A stretch of 64,000 bases of DNA from the NCBI RefSeq assembly GCF_000346755.1, contig NZ_ANNV01000009.1:124001-188000 (forward strand), in the 5' to 3' direction. The notes under the pieces are model-generated. The model had not been told where the DNA came from. It saw only the letters and a program-made list of their open reading frames with translations, and ran no database searches. Shown here in pieces: positions 26,488 through 34,642 of the stretch (position 1 is the first letter of the stretch; each line of letters opens with the position of its first letter). Source of the DNA: Pseudomonas sp. CBZ-4 (GTDB lineage: Bacteria; Pseudomonadota; Gammaproteobacteria; Pseudomonadales; Pseudomonadaceae). A program made the position numbers and the translations under genes.

Positions 26488-26796
26488 TCAGCGACGCGCG
26501 ATCAGCCCTTGCCTGGCAACGCGTGTCAGGTGTCGGATCACTTCATCCGCGTCAGCGGCGCTGGGTGCCTGGATAACCGCAAGGTCAAAGCTGTTATTGG
26601 CAAAACGGGCGAGGGAATCGCCGTCTTCGACAAACTGGATCAGAAACGCCGAAGGCCGGCCGGTGCGACGTGGCCAGCCATCCAGGTAACGCAGCAGTGT
26701 CGGCTGGTGTTTGCCGCCCAGGAGGATTTTCGGGTTGCGCTGAGTCAGGTCGGCAGTGATTGGGGCCAAGCGTATGAGGGGGCGTAGTGCAGTCAT
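26488..26796 (-). CDS. Short methyltransferase-like protein, possibly a remnant
   Basis: The 102-residue product contains VEDGDSLARFANNSFDLAVIQ followed by a helix ending VIRHLTRVARQGLI. This resembles the C-terminal half of class I SAM-dependent methyltransferases (xDGxxLPFxDxSFDxV...VxR). The SAM-binding GxGxG part is not visible and the protein is too short for an active enzyme. ATG 26796 is used because the longer frame begins with TTG. It converges with the GldG-like gene, six bases apart. It may be a regulatory protein or a decayed gene. Confidence 0.55.
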   Translation of the reverse strand: MTALRPLIRLAPITADLTQRNPKILLGGKHQPTLLRYLDGWPRRTGRPSAFLIQFVEDGDSLARFANNSFDLAVIQAPSAADADEVIRHLTRVARQGLIARR

Positions 26797-27033
26797 CGTG
26801 TCGTGTCTCTGCCTCAAAAGTCTGCGGGCAGGTGAGAGGCAACACCGAACCAGCGCTTTAGCGGTATTTCGAAGCCTGCTCCTGAGTCGGATGCAGCACT
26901 TCTATCGGGACTGTTCGCTCTGAACGCAGCACAAACAATCACCCATGGCGCCCCGCAATTAGCTGTTTAAATCGGCGCATGAGCGGGCATCCTAGAGAAG
27001 CCGACGGGGCCATGTCAAGAATTGCGCGCAACG

Positions 27034-27062
27034 AAAAGGCCCGCACATGGCGGGCCTGTTCA
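27034..27062 (-). terminator. Terminator of doxX-like gene
   Basis: Read leftward, AGGCCCGCC and GCGGGCCTTTT form a stem around ATGT and end in a short T run. It lies about 20 bases past the stop at 27079. Confidence 0.8.
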
Positions 27063-27078
27063 GGGTGTTGCAGGTGGC

Positions 27079-27513
27079 TCAGTTGGCGATGGCGCGGTCG
27101 GCAGACAGCTTGCCGGCACCTTCAAACAGCACCGCCAGCGAGCCGCCCAGCAAGGCCAGCGCAAACTCATAACCGTTGTTGGCCATGAACAGCCCATTGT
27201 GGATATGCACCGAGAGAATCGCGACCACCGACAGAATGGTCAGGCCCAAGGCCGCAGGACGCACCAGCAAACCAATGATCAGTGCCAGACCGGCGAAAAA
27301 CTCGGTACCACCGGACAACAGTGCCATCAGGGTACCTGGCGCCAGGCCGATGCTTTCCATCCACTGGGCCGTGCCCGCCAGGCCATAGCCGCCAAACCAG
27401 CCGAAGAGTTTCTGCGAACCGTGGGCGGCAAAAATCACGCCGACAACAATACGCAGAACGGTCAGGCCGTAACCGGCGCGGGTGGACAGCAGGTTTTTGA
27501 TCAGTGGGCTCAT
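27079..27513 (-). CDS. DoxX-family membrane protein
   Basis: This 144-residue protein has four hydrophobic helices and the DoxX hallmarks GVIFAAHGSQKLFGWFGGYG near residue 30 and EFFAGLALIIGLLVRPAALG. The family includes subunits of thiosulfate:quinone oxidoreductase and small oxidoreductase-linked membrane proteins. Many members, such as YphA or SURF4-like forms, lack a known role. The ATG at 27513 is preceded by AAAGGATTA. The upstream region carries two striking inverted repeats that may regulate it. Confidence 0.9.
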   Translation of the reverse strand: MSPLIKNLLSTRAGYGLTVLRIVVGVIFAAHGSQKLFGWFGGYGLAGTAQWMESIGLAPGTLMALLSGGTEFFAGLALIIGLLVRPAALGLTILSVVAILSVHIHNGLFMANNGYEFALALLGGSLAVLFEGAGKLSADRAIAN

Positions 27514-27552
27514 GGGGGTAATCCTTTTCGATGTAGGGGTTGGTTGGCCGCT

Positions 27553-27617
27553 ATATTAATCAGTTTATGGAATGATAAAAGCCGAAAAAATGCCTGATTA
27601 ATATCGATTAAATCGAT
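27553..27617 (-). promoter_or_regulatory. Inverted repeats upstream of doxX-like gene
   Basis: ATATTAATCAG at 27553-27563 and CTGATTAATAT at 27594-27604 are perfect reverse complements across 30 bases. A perfect 15-base palindrome ATCGATTAAATCGAT at 27603-27617 overlaps the right arm and touches the stop codon of the lytic transglycosylase gene. The region is AT-rich and precedes the doxX-like start by 40 bases, so regulator binding is plausible. Confidence 0.5.
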
Positions 27618-29038
27618 TACTTCCGTGAGGCGACTTTCGGCACCGGTGGCTCCAGGGACTCCCGCTCCCGGTCGAACGCCAAGTAGTACTTGTTGACGCT
27701 ATTAACATAGCTGACGCTGCCCATTCCCACCTGCTCCATGGCAATGCGCTCGACCTGGAAGAACCACTGGTTGGGATTCAGCCCCCGACGCCTGGCCTCA
27801 GTGCGCATCCCCTGCACGCGCTCCGGGCCCATGTTGTAAGCCGCCAAGACAAACGCCATGCGCTCGCGCTCGTTGAGCTTGGGGCTGGCGAAGAATTTGC
27901 GGCGAATCATCGCCAGGTAGCGAGCGCCCGCCTGCACGTTGCTGTCCAGGCTTTCGATATTGTTGACACCCACCCGCTGCGCCGCCGACGGGGTGATCTG
28001 CATCAGCCCGGTGGGCCCGCCGCTGTTGCGTGCGCCAGGGTCGAGAGCGGACTCCTTGAAGGCCAGCGCGGCGAGGTTCAACCAGTCCATGCCCTGCTCG
28101 CGAGCGTGCTTTTGCAAGACCGGGCGCAGTTTTTCCAGGCGCTGGCGGTCGACACGCGCCAGCGGATTGCGCACCTGATAAAGGCGTCGGTAGATACGCT
28201 GGAACGCCACATCCTGGTCGGAAGGCGTGTGATAGGTCTTGAGGAATCGATCAATGCTCGCCCGCAACATCGACGCATCCTGGCGCACGAACCAGTACTC
28301 GTCGCCCGGTTCGCTGATGGCCACCTGCTTATCGAAGCGCAGCTTAGGGAGGATTTTCGACCAGCGCTCGGCAATCGGTTTTTCCACGATCGTCAGGTGG
28401 AAAATGCCCGCCTGGACCATCTCCAGCACATCTTCCACGGCCAGGGTCGGGTCCACCCATTCCACTTTTACCGGCGGCTGCTTGTGCAGCGCCAGCTTCT
28501 GGTTGACCTGGTTGATGGCGTCCGCCGCCGCGCTGCCGGTGGTCAGCGCCAGCGTGCGCCCGGACAATTGCTCCAGTTTGGTAAAACGCCGCTCGCCCTT
28601 CACCCCCACCAGCCATAACGGTACGCCGCTGGCAATCGGGTCACTGGTGCTGATCTTGTGCGCAGCCTTGACGTCGAGCAGTTCACCCGGCGCGACCAAG
28701 TCACCTTCGCCGCGCGCCAGGGCGCCGAGCAACTGGTCCTTGGCCTTGGGAATGATCTTGAGGTTGATCTCCTGGCCATCGCGGGCGTGGCCGTTGAGGT
28801 ATTGCTCAAAGGCGCGCAGGCGATGGTATTCGACGCCGATGGCCTGGCCTTGCACTTCGCCGGAACTGTTGCGGCTCTGGTTGACCAAGACGCGCAGGGT
28901 ACGGCTGGCGCGGATTTCCGCCAGGTCGCGGACCTTGCCGGGCTTGGTCACTTCCAGCGGCCCGTCGAGACGCGCGACCGCCGCCATGGGCAGCAGCAAC
29001 GTCAGGCACAACATAAGCAACGCCGAGGGTCGGATCAT
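27617..29038 (-). CDS. MltF-family membrane-bound lytic transglycosylase
   Basis: The 473-residue product has an N-terminal signal sequence (ALLMLCLTLLLPMAAVA), a family-3 solute-binding-like domain (about residues 35-275: TLRVLVNQSRNSSGEVQGQA...) and a C-terminal SLT catalytic domain. Glu329 in LAFKESALDPGARNSGG is the expected catalytic acid, followed by PTGLMQITPSAA and VLAAYNMGPERV. MltF enzymes cleave peptidoglycan with anhydro-MurNAc formation, modulated by the sensor-like domain. Pseudomonads carry more than one MltF-like protein, so this may not be MltF proper. It is divergent from tatD. Confidence 0.92.
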   Translation of the reverse strand: MIRPSALLMLCLTLLLPMAAVARLDGPLEVTKPGKVRDLAEIRASRTLRVLVNQSRNSSGEVQGQAIGVEYHRLRAFEQYLNGHARDGQEINLKIIPKAKDQLLGALARGEGDLVAPGELLDVKAAHKISTSDPIASGVPLWLVGVKGERRFTKLEQLSGRTLALTTGSAAADAINQVNQKLALHKQPPVKVEWVDPTLAVEDVLEMVQAGIFHLTIVEKPIAERWSKILPKLRFDKQVAISEPGDEYWFVRQDASMLRASIDRFLKTYHTPSDQDVAFQRIYRRLYQVRNPLARVDRQRLEKLRPVLQKHAREQGMDWLNLAALAFKESALDPGARNSGGPTGLMQITPSAAQRVGVNNIESLDSNVQAGARYLAMIRRKFFASPKLNERERMAFVLAAYNMGPERVQGMRTEARRRGLNPNQWFFQVERIAMEQVGMGSVSYVNSVNKYYLAFDRERESLEPPVPKVASRK

Positions 29039-29274
29039 CCGCTCTCCGGTAAGAATACTGGCCAGCGCTCTCGCGAAAAACGAGGCGGTGGGGGTCAGAA
29101 ACAGAGCGCTTTAAGCGCTGGCAAGACGCGCAACGGTGACACAGGGCAAAGCATTGGGCCAACCACGATGTCGGTTGCGACGTTCAAAGACAGCGATAAC
29201 CTGTTGTAGTTCTTCGTTTTTCTTATAAATCTACAGCTCTGATATGCTTTCCGGCCGCAGGCGGAGATAGCACC

Positions 29275-30081
29275 ATGCAACTCATTGATATCGGCGTCAA
29301 CCTGACCAACCCCAGTTTCGACGAGAAGCACCAGGCCGTACTCGACCGTGCCTACGCCGCTGGCGTGCAACAATTGATCCTTACCGGCACCAGCCTCGAC
29401 GGCAGCGAACAGGCCCTGGAACTCTGCGTAAAACTCGACGAAAGCGGCCAACGCCTGTTCAGCACCGCCGGCATTCACCCCCACTCCGCCAGCGACTGGA
29501 ACGGCGACAGCGCCCGGCGCCTGCGCGGCTTGCTCAGCGAAAGCCGCGTGCGTGCGGTGGGCGAATGCGGGCTGGATTTCAACCGGGATTTCTCCCCGCG
29601 CCCGCAGCAGGAAAAAGTCCTCGAAGAGCACCTGGCCCTGGCCGTCGAGCTGCAACTGCCGGTGTTCCTCCACGAACGTGACGCCAACCAGCGCCTGCTG
29701 GACATCCTCAAGGACTACCGTGACCACCTCACCGCCGCCGTGGTGCACTGCTTCACCGGCGAGCAGCAGGCGCTGTTCAGCTACCTCGACCTGGATTTGC
29801 ACATCGGCATTACCGGCTGGATCTGCGACGAACGCCGTGGGACCCATCTGCACCCGCTAGTCAGGGAAATTCCCCGGGGCCGTCTGATGCTGGAAAGCGA
29901 TGCGCCCTACCTGCTGCCGCGTACCCTGCGGCCCAAGCCGAAAAACGGCCGCAACGAACCGGCCTACCTGCCCGAAGTGCTGCGCGAAGTCGCCCTGCAC
30001 CGCAACGAGACCATGGAAGACCTGGCCGAGCACAGCAGCGCCTGTGCCCGCGCGTTCTTTGGCCTGCCCAGCGTGGAGTAA
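29275..30081 (+). CDS. tatD: TatD metal-dependent hydrolase
   Basis: This 268-residue TIM-barrel metalloenzyme is of the TatD type. The N-terminus [14 protein letters not shown] matches TatD, which lacks the first HxH of its paralogues. Other metal and catalytic residues are present: [27 protein letters not shown] and [27 protein letters not shown]. TatD acts as a Mg-dependent 3'-5' exonuclease in E. coli and in DNA repair. The tatABC genes are not adjacent here. ATG 29275 is preceded by GGAG. Confidence 0.93.
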   Translation: MQLIDIGVNLTNPSFDEKHQAVLDRAYAAGVQQLILTGTSLDGSEQALELCVKLDESGQRLFSTAGIHPHSASDWNGDSARRLRGLLSESRVRAVGECGLDFNRDFSPRPQQEKVLEEHLALAVELQLPVFLHERDANQRLLDILKDYRDHLTAAVVHCFTGEQQALFSYLDLDLHIGITGWICDERRGTHLHPLVREIPRGRLMLESDAPYLLPRTLRPKPKNGRNEPAYLPEVLREVALHRNETMEDLAEHSSACARAFFGLPSVE

Positions 30082-30178
30082 TGCGGCGCATTGACCCATG
30101 TCAAAAGCGCTTTTCCTGAATAGCGGCACAATAATGGCACCTTGCCAATGCTGTTTCCGCTATCAGAGAAAACCTTCC

Positions 30179-31660
30179 ATGGGTGCCTGGCTTAGCAACA
30201 TCTCGCTGAAGTACAAATTCTGGGCCGTCAACGCGGTCGCTTTCATCACCACCTTGTTGCTGGTGCTGTACGCCGTGCAGCTTGAACAACAAGCGCGCAG
30301 CGACGCTTCCCGGGCATCGGCGCAGGCCCAGGCGCGCTTGCTCGGCGCCTGGCCCGCGGAAAAACCGCTGCCCAGGGACGAGCACTGGCTGACATTTTCC
30401 CGTGGCCAAGTCCCACAAGTGGCGGATCAGGATCTGTCAGCCCTGGGCAGCGCAACGGGCTGGGTCGAACTCAACCACATGCCCTGGTTCGGCGAAAACC
30501 CACTGCTGGGCGCCGACGTGGTCGCCCGCGCCGACGGTCAATACGTCGCCGTGCTGGCCTATGCGCCTAGCCTGAGCCAAGTGTTCGAAGACCGCTTTGC
30601 CAACTACGCCATCGCCGTGGCGATCCTGATGTTGGCGATGCTCGGCGCTTCGCAGTTGCTGATCCGCTTCCTGCTCAGCCAGCTCAACACCCTCAAGGAC
30701 CTGATGCTGCACGTGGAAAAAACCGGCGACCTGGCGGCCCGCGTGCCACTGGCGTGCAAGGATGAGGTCGGGCAGATGGCCAGCGCCTTCAATGCCATGC
30801 AGGCCGGCTACCAACGGGTGGTCAACACCGTGGCGCGCACCGCCCAGCAACTGGATGACGGCGCCGCACGCCTGGCCAGCAGCATGAACGAGGTGCAGCA
30901 CGGCATGCTTGGCCAGCAAAGCGAAACCGACCAGGCCGCCACCGCCATCAACGAAATGACCGCCACCGTCTACCACATCGCCCAGCACGCCGGCGCCACC
31001 CGCGACCTGTCCCAGACCGCCGACGCCCTCGCCGGCAGCGGCCAGGAAGTGGTGGGCCGCGTACAACGCTCAATTGCCGGGCTGTCCACCGGCGTGCAAC
31101 AGACCGCCGAAATGATCCAGAAACTCGCCGAGGACAGCCAGAAAATCAACGGCGTGGTCGGGGTGATCCACAGCATCGCCGAACAGACCAACCTGCTCGC
31201 CCTCAACGCCGCCATCGAAGCCGCCCGCGCCGGCGAAATGGGCCGTGGCTTTGCGGTGGTCGCCGACGAAGTGCGCAACCTGGCCAAGCGCGTGCAAAGC
31301 TCCACCGACGAAATCACCCGCATGGTCTCCGCCCTGCAAGCCGGCACCCGCGACGCGGTGGACTTTATGCAGGAAAGCTCATTCAAGGCCGACGACTGCG
31401 TGCAACAAGCCCTCGAAGCCGGCAACGCCCTCGCCGAAATCACCAGCGCCGTGGCGCAGATGCGCGAGAGCAACACCCAGATCGCCGTCGCCGCCGAGCA
31501 GCAAAGCCATGTCGCGGAAGAAATGAACCGGGCCGTGGTAAGCATCCGCGACGTCACCGAAAACACCGTGCAACAAACCGTGGAGTCGGCGACCACCAGC
31601 AATGAACTGGCGACCTTGGCGGGCGAGTTGAGCAAGGCCATTGGGCAACTTAAGTTGTAA
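30179..31660 (+). CDS. Methyl-accepting chemotaxis protein
   Basis: The 493-residue receptor has a transmembrane helix at about residues 14-34 ([21 protein letters not shown]), a short periplasmic domain of about 110 residues and a second membrane helix ([24 protein letters not shown]). A HAMP domain ending [24 protein letters not shown] and a cytoplasmic signalling domain follow. The hairpin tip [20 protein letters not shown], then [17 protein letters not shown], is canonical for binding CheA/CheW. ATG 30179 is chosen because translation upstream (MSKALFL...) would precede the membrane anchor with unrelated residues. The ligand is unknown and no che genes are nearby. Confidence 0.93.
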   Translation: MGAWLSNISLKYKFWAVNAVAFITTLLLVLYAVQLEQQARSDASRASAQAQARLLGAWPAEKPLPRDEHWLTFSRGQVPQVADQDLSALGSATGWVELNHMPWFGENPLLGADVVARADGQYVAVLAYAPSLSQVFEDRFANYAIAVAILMLAMLGASQLLIRFLLSQLNTLKDLMLHVEKTGDLAARVPLACKDEVGQMASAFNAMQAGYQRVVNTVARTAQQLDDGAARLASSMNEVQHGMLGQQSETDQAATAINEMTATVYHIAQHAGATRDLSQTADALAGSGQEVVGRVQRSIAGLSTGVQQTAEMIQKLAEDSQKINGVVGVIHSIAEQTNLLALNAAIEAARAGEMGRGFAVVADEVRNLAKRVQSSTDEITRMVSALQAGTRDAVDFMQESSFKADDCVQQALEAGNALAEITSAVAQMRESNTQIAVAAEQQSHVAEEMNRAVVSIRDVTENTVQQTVESATTSNELATLAGELSKAIGQLKL

Positions 31661-31682
31661 GTTAACGCAGGCGAGGTACCGA

Positions 31683-31775
31683 GTGGTGGGGCAAAAGCCC
31701 TTTGGGTTACTTTTGGCTGGGCCGGCACTCCGGGCTCTTTTCCAAAAGTGACCCGCCTTAAGGGCGGAACCAATA
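31683..31775. repeat. Interspersed repeat with TTACTTTTGG inverted arms
   Basis: GGGTTACTTTTGG at 31704-31716 and CCAAAAGTGACCC at 31742-31754 are inverted with one mismatch, followed by GCCTTAAGGGCGGAACC. I know this type of unit (AAAGTAACCCGC...AAGGGCGGAACC) as common in P. fluorescens-group genomes, often mis-annotated as small proteins. Confidence 0.6.
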
Positions 31776-31838
31776 TCAGCCGTTACCCAAATAACGGATA
31801 TGTACTCCGACCCAAAGCCCTCCAGCGCCTCACACATA

Positions 31839-31870
31839 GCTATCGCAGGCAAGCCAGCTCCCACATTTTG
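31839..31870. repeat. Solitary REP element
   Basis: A single REP unit (GCTATCGCAGGCAAGCCAGC then TCCCACATTTTG) stands without an inverted partner nearby. Confidence 0.8.
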
Positions 31871-32036
31871 AACCGGTTTACACCCGGTAAAAATCGCCCG
31901 GCCGTCACGGGTACAGCAGCAATGCTGAAAGTTGTGTAGATACCTATAGCCCCCATAGCCAGCCTTGATTCGCCGACCCGCCCGCCCCCACCTAAACTCT
32001 GTGCAAGTTGTTTTAATGGACAGAGGATTTTTCATC

Positions 32037-32399
32037 ATGGGCAAACGTCACCCCAATCTCCCCGCCTGGCAATGGCGCAGCTACCCACAGAACCATCAGC
32101 ACCCGACCAACCTGGCGTTGCACCTGATTGCCGTGCCGCTGTTTATCGTCGGGTTTCTGTTGATTGTGTCCGGGGTGTTCAGCTTGAGCCTGGCCAGCTT
32201 TGCCATTGGTGTGGTCGGCATCGTGGCCGGCCTGGCGTTGCAGCGTCACGGCCACAGCCTGGAAGCCCAGGCCAGTGAGCCCTTCAGTGATCGCACAGAC
32301 GCAGTGCAGCGCCTGGTGGTCGAGCAGTTCGTGACCTTCCCGCGCTTTGTCTTCAGCGGCGGCTGGTGGCGCGCCTGGCGGCAGCGCCACCGGCACTGA
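32037..32399 (+). CDS. DUF962 / Mpo1-like small membrane protein
   Basis: The 120-residue product has two adjacent hydrophobic segments (LALHLIAVPLFIVGFLLIVSG and LASFAIGVVGIVAGLAL). The arrangement of HPTNLALHLIAVPL and LQRHGHSLEAQ resembles the DUF962 family, whose yeast member Mpo1 is an Fe-dependent dioxygenase of 2-hydroxy fatty acids. Paired histidines in these positions support a metal site. ATG 32037 follows AGAGGA. Enzymatic activity is not proven for such bacterial forms. Confidence 0.65.
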   Translation: MGKRHPNLPAWQWRSYPQNHQHPTNLALHLIAVPLFIVGFLLIVSGVFSLSLASFAIGVVGIVAGLALQRHGHSLEAQASEPFSDRTDAVQRLVVEQFVTFPRFVFSGGWWRAWRQRHRH

Positions 32400-32402
32400 G
32401 TG

Positions 32403-33200
32403 TCAGGCGAACACCACCACGGTCTGGCGGCTGATGGCGATCAACGCGCCGCTCGGGCTCCACAGCGCGGCGGCGGCGTGGCCGTAGCCATCGCGGGCGT
32501 GCTCGATGGTTACGTAGTACTGGCACCAGTCCAGCGTGGTCAGCTCCTGCAACGGCTGGATGAACTCGATGGTCCAGGTCAGCGTGCTGCCCGGCGCGGG
32601 CTTCTTCAGGTGCGGCAGCAAGGCCGGAGGCCAGGCGTCAACCAACGCAAGGATGTGCGCCTCGGTCAGCGGTTCTTCCTTCACATCCCCACGCAGTCGG
32701 ACCCAGCCACCCATGTCGCGGGACTTGTTCCCGGTAAACGGTAGGCCACCGACACTCCAGCGCATCGCCAGATGGCGCATGAACTCCGGGGTGACGCCCT
32801 TGATGTAGGGCAGTTCCTGGCATTCGTCCCAATGCTTGAACACCGGCGGCGCTTCGCTCTCAACCGTGATTTCCGACTCGCGAGACCCGCCGAAACTGGC
32901 CTGCACCAGCGTCGCCACTTCGCCGTTCTGCACCACGCGGCCGAGCAATTGGCTGACGGCCTTGCCTTCGCGCAACACTTCGACTTGATAACTGGCGGGC
33001 ACATCGGGGGCCACTGGGCCGACGAAGGTGATGGCCAGCGAGCGCAGCGGGCGGTCGGCTGGCACCTGGGCGCGTAGCGCTTCGTACTGCAACGCGGCGA
33101 CCAGGCCGCCGAAAGTGGCACGGCCCTGAGCCCATTCGGCGGGGATGGTGACGTCTTGCGGGTGGCTTCGGGCGGCGTCGAGCAAATCACTAAAGCGCAT
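32403..33200 (-). CDS. Acyl-CoA thioesterase, double hotdog family
   Basis: The 265-residue product has two consecutive hotdog domains as in TesB-like and 4HBT_3 thioesterases. The first begins GRATFGGLVAALQYEALRAQ and includes SLAITFVGPVAPDVPASYQVEVLREGKAV in two strands. The second includes GSTLTWTIEFIQPL and ends HAAAALWSPSGALIAISRQTVVVF. These hydrolyse acyl-CoA thioesters; chain-length preference is not deducible. The gene converges with the DUF962-like gene and stands alone. Confidence 0.85.
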   Translation of the reverse strand: MRFSDLLDAARSHPQDVTIPAEWAQGRATFGGLVAALQYEALRAQVPADRPLRSLAITFVGPVAPDVPASYQVEVLREGKAVSQLLGRVVQNGEVATLVQASFGGSRESEITVESEAPPVFKHWDECQELPYIKGVTPEFMRHLAMRWSVGGLPFTGNKSRDMGGWVRLRGDVKEEPLTEAHILALVDAWPPALLPHLKKPAPGSTLTWTIEFIQPLQELTTLDWCQYYVTIEHARDGYGHAAAALWSPSGALIAISRQTVVVFA

Positions 33201-33294
33201 GGCGACCTCACAGCAAAGTAAACGAGTGAGCGATCTTAACCAGCGTGTTGGCCGGGTACAGCGCCTATTCCGGCCAAAAGCCGGACGATTGTCG

Positions 33295-33365
33295 GACGCG
33301 GAGCGTCCTGGGCTGCATTCCCACGCGGAGCGTGGGAACGATCAGCGGAGCGTGGGGACGATCAG
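33295..33365. repeat. CGCGGAGCGTGGGAACGAT-type interspersed repeat
   Basis: GGACGCGGAGCGTCC, CCCACGCGGAGCGTGGG and AGCGGAGCGTGGGGACGATCAG occur in tandem. Each unit can form a small hairpin around GCGGAGC. This is a repeat type seen widely between Pseudomonas genes, and it lies between the thioesterase start and the CHAD gene's 3' end. Confidence 0.75.
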
Positions 33366-33368
33366 GTG

Positions 33369-34130
33369 TCAGAAACAATCGGCGCGGAGTTTATCCAGCA
33401 CGCGGTCCGCCTGCCCTTCGGCCTTGGCCATGGTGCGTTGCCACACGGCAACGCAGGGTTGCAGATCCGGCTGGTGTTCGGCCTGGGCCAGCCACTGCCA
33501 GCAGTCGTGCCAATCGCCCAGGGCGCCTTGGGCTTTCTTCAGGCGGGACATGGCGTTGGCGGGGAGTTTGTGCAATTCGGGATAGGCCTCGGCGGCATAA
33601 CGCACGCGCTTGATCAGCAACCGCAGGCGGTGGCGATCATGGCTGGGGTCCTTCAACGCGGCGTCGAGGGCGTGCCATTGCTTGGCCAAACGCTTCTCGA
33701 TGCGCGGGCGCAGGCCCTTGAGCAATTTCTGATGTTCGGATGCGCGGATAAAGCGCGGGAAGGCATCGAGGATCAGCAGCAGTTGCGCCAGCTCGGGGCT
33801 TTGCGCCACGTGGCGATACGCCTCGGGTTGCAGGCGCAGGCGCCGATCGGCCGCCTCGTGATAGCCGTGCTGGTGCAAATAGGCCGCCAGCACCTCGCGG
33901 TCACGCAGTGGCGTGGTCAATTGGCCGACCGCGCTGGCGGCCGATTCCAGCTGTTCCACGCCGGGCAGCCCACGCAAGGGGCGCAGCAAGCTGCGCAGGC
34001 GGCGCACGGTGGTGCGCAGGTCATGCAGGGCTTCATCGTCGGTGACGGCGGTGAGACGAGCCTGGCAGCTCAGTAACCCTACTTCCAGGCCAATGACCTG
34101 AGCGACTAACTGATCGACCAACGCTGACAT
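33369..34130 (-). CDS. CHAD-domain protein
   Basis: The 253-residue all-helical protein carries the CHAD pattern of conserved histidines and basic residues: EALHDLRTTVRRLRSLLRPL near residue 34 and HDRHRLRLLIKRVRYAAEAY in the second half, then LGDWHDCWQWL. CHAD domains bind inorganic polyphosphate through these basic faces and occur with CYTH phosphatases or near polyphosphate genes. Neither a CYTH domain nor ppk/ppx is present in the window. The ATG at 34130 gives the full domain. Confidence 0.88.
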   Translation of the reverse strand: MSALVDQLVAQVIGLEVGLLSCQARLTAVTDDEALHDLRTTVRRLRSLLRPLRGLPGVEQLESAASAVGQLTTPLRDREVLAAYLHQHGYHEAADRRLRLQPEAYRHVAQSPELAQLLLILDAFPRFIRASEHQKLLKGLRPRIEKRLAKQWHALDAALKDPSHDRHRLRLLIKRVRYAAEAYPELHKLPANAMSRLKKAQGALGDWHDCWQWLAQAEHQPDLQPCVAVWQRTMAKAEGQADRVLDKLRADCF

Positions 34131-34173
34131 CCTGCCCTCACTCTCCGATGAATAATCCTACTCGCCGCTCGGA

Positions 34174-34452
34174 TCAACGCCCGGCGCGCGACTCACGAAT
34201 ATAGAACCGCGCTTTTTCGGCCTTGTTGGCGCAGCCTTCAAACGCTTCAAATTGCTGCTGGGTCTTGGCACCGGTCAGCAGGGACAGGGCCTTGGAATAG
34301 CTGACAGTCCCGGCAAAACCTTCGGCCTTGGCCAAGTCCAGCTCGTGCCAGGCAGCGTCCAATTGCGTGCCGCAGCTGTCGCGGTACGCGGTTTTCCCGG
34401 CACAACCGGCCAGGGCCAACACGATCACAGGCACACACATCCAGGCTTTCAT
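34174..34452 (-). CDS. Small lipoprotein, unknown function
   Basis: The 92-residue precursor has a signal peptide with the lipobox LALAGC, so the mature protein begins at Cys17 and is lipid-anchored. The mature part is helical (AAWHELDLAKAEGFAGTVSY, SKALSLLTGAKTQQQFEAFE) and holds two further cysteines (DSCGTQ and FEGCANK) that may form a disulfide. ATG 34452 has GAGG about nine bases upstream; the GTG three codons earlier sits directly on that site and is rejected. The serine-kinase-free stand-alone position gives no functional clue. Confidence 0.82.
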   Translation of the reverse strand: MKAWMCVPVIVLALAGCAGKTAYRDSCGTQLDAAWHELDLAKAEGFAGTVSYSKALSLLTGAKTQQQFEAFEGCANKAEKARFYIRESRAGR

Positions 34453-34642
34453 CGATGACACCTCAAAATAAAGAAAAACAGTCGTACGTTGTAGACGTTG
34501 CCTACATGAAAAAGTGCCTTGTCCTTAGCCTGAAAACGATAGTACCTATTCCCAGAGCATACCCGAGGCTTGGCACTCCCGCAGCGAAGATTGAAGCCGC
34601 CCCCTCAATGGGTGCATTGTGGGCACCTGCCATCTGTAGGAC

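Larger units (their letters stand above)
31661..32036. other. Gene-free stretch with Pseudomonas repeats
   Basis: This 376-base region holds an interspersed repeat at 31683-31775 and a single REP at 31839-31870, then the leader of the DUF962-like gene. A 63-codon frame at 31748-31939 runs across the repeats and is probably not a gene. Confidence 0.7.

Noticed and set aside
30091-30130. A possible flagellar-type promoter before the chemoreceptor gene (TCAAAAGC...)
   Set aside because: The GCCGATA part is not recognisable at the needed distance.
31748-31939. A 63-codon frame after the chemoreceptor gene
   Set aside because: It runs across two interspersed repeats; this is a typical false gene created by the repeat.
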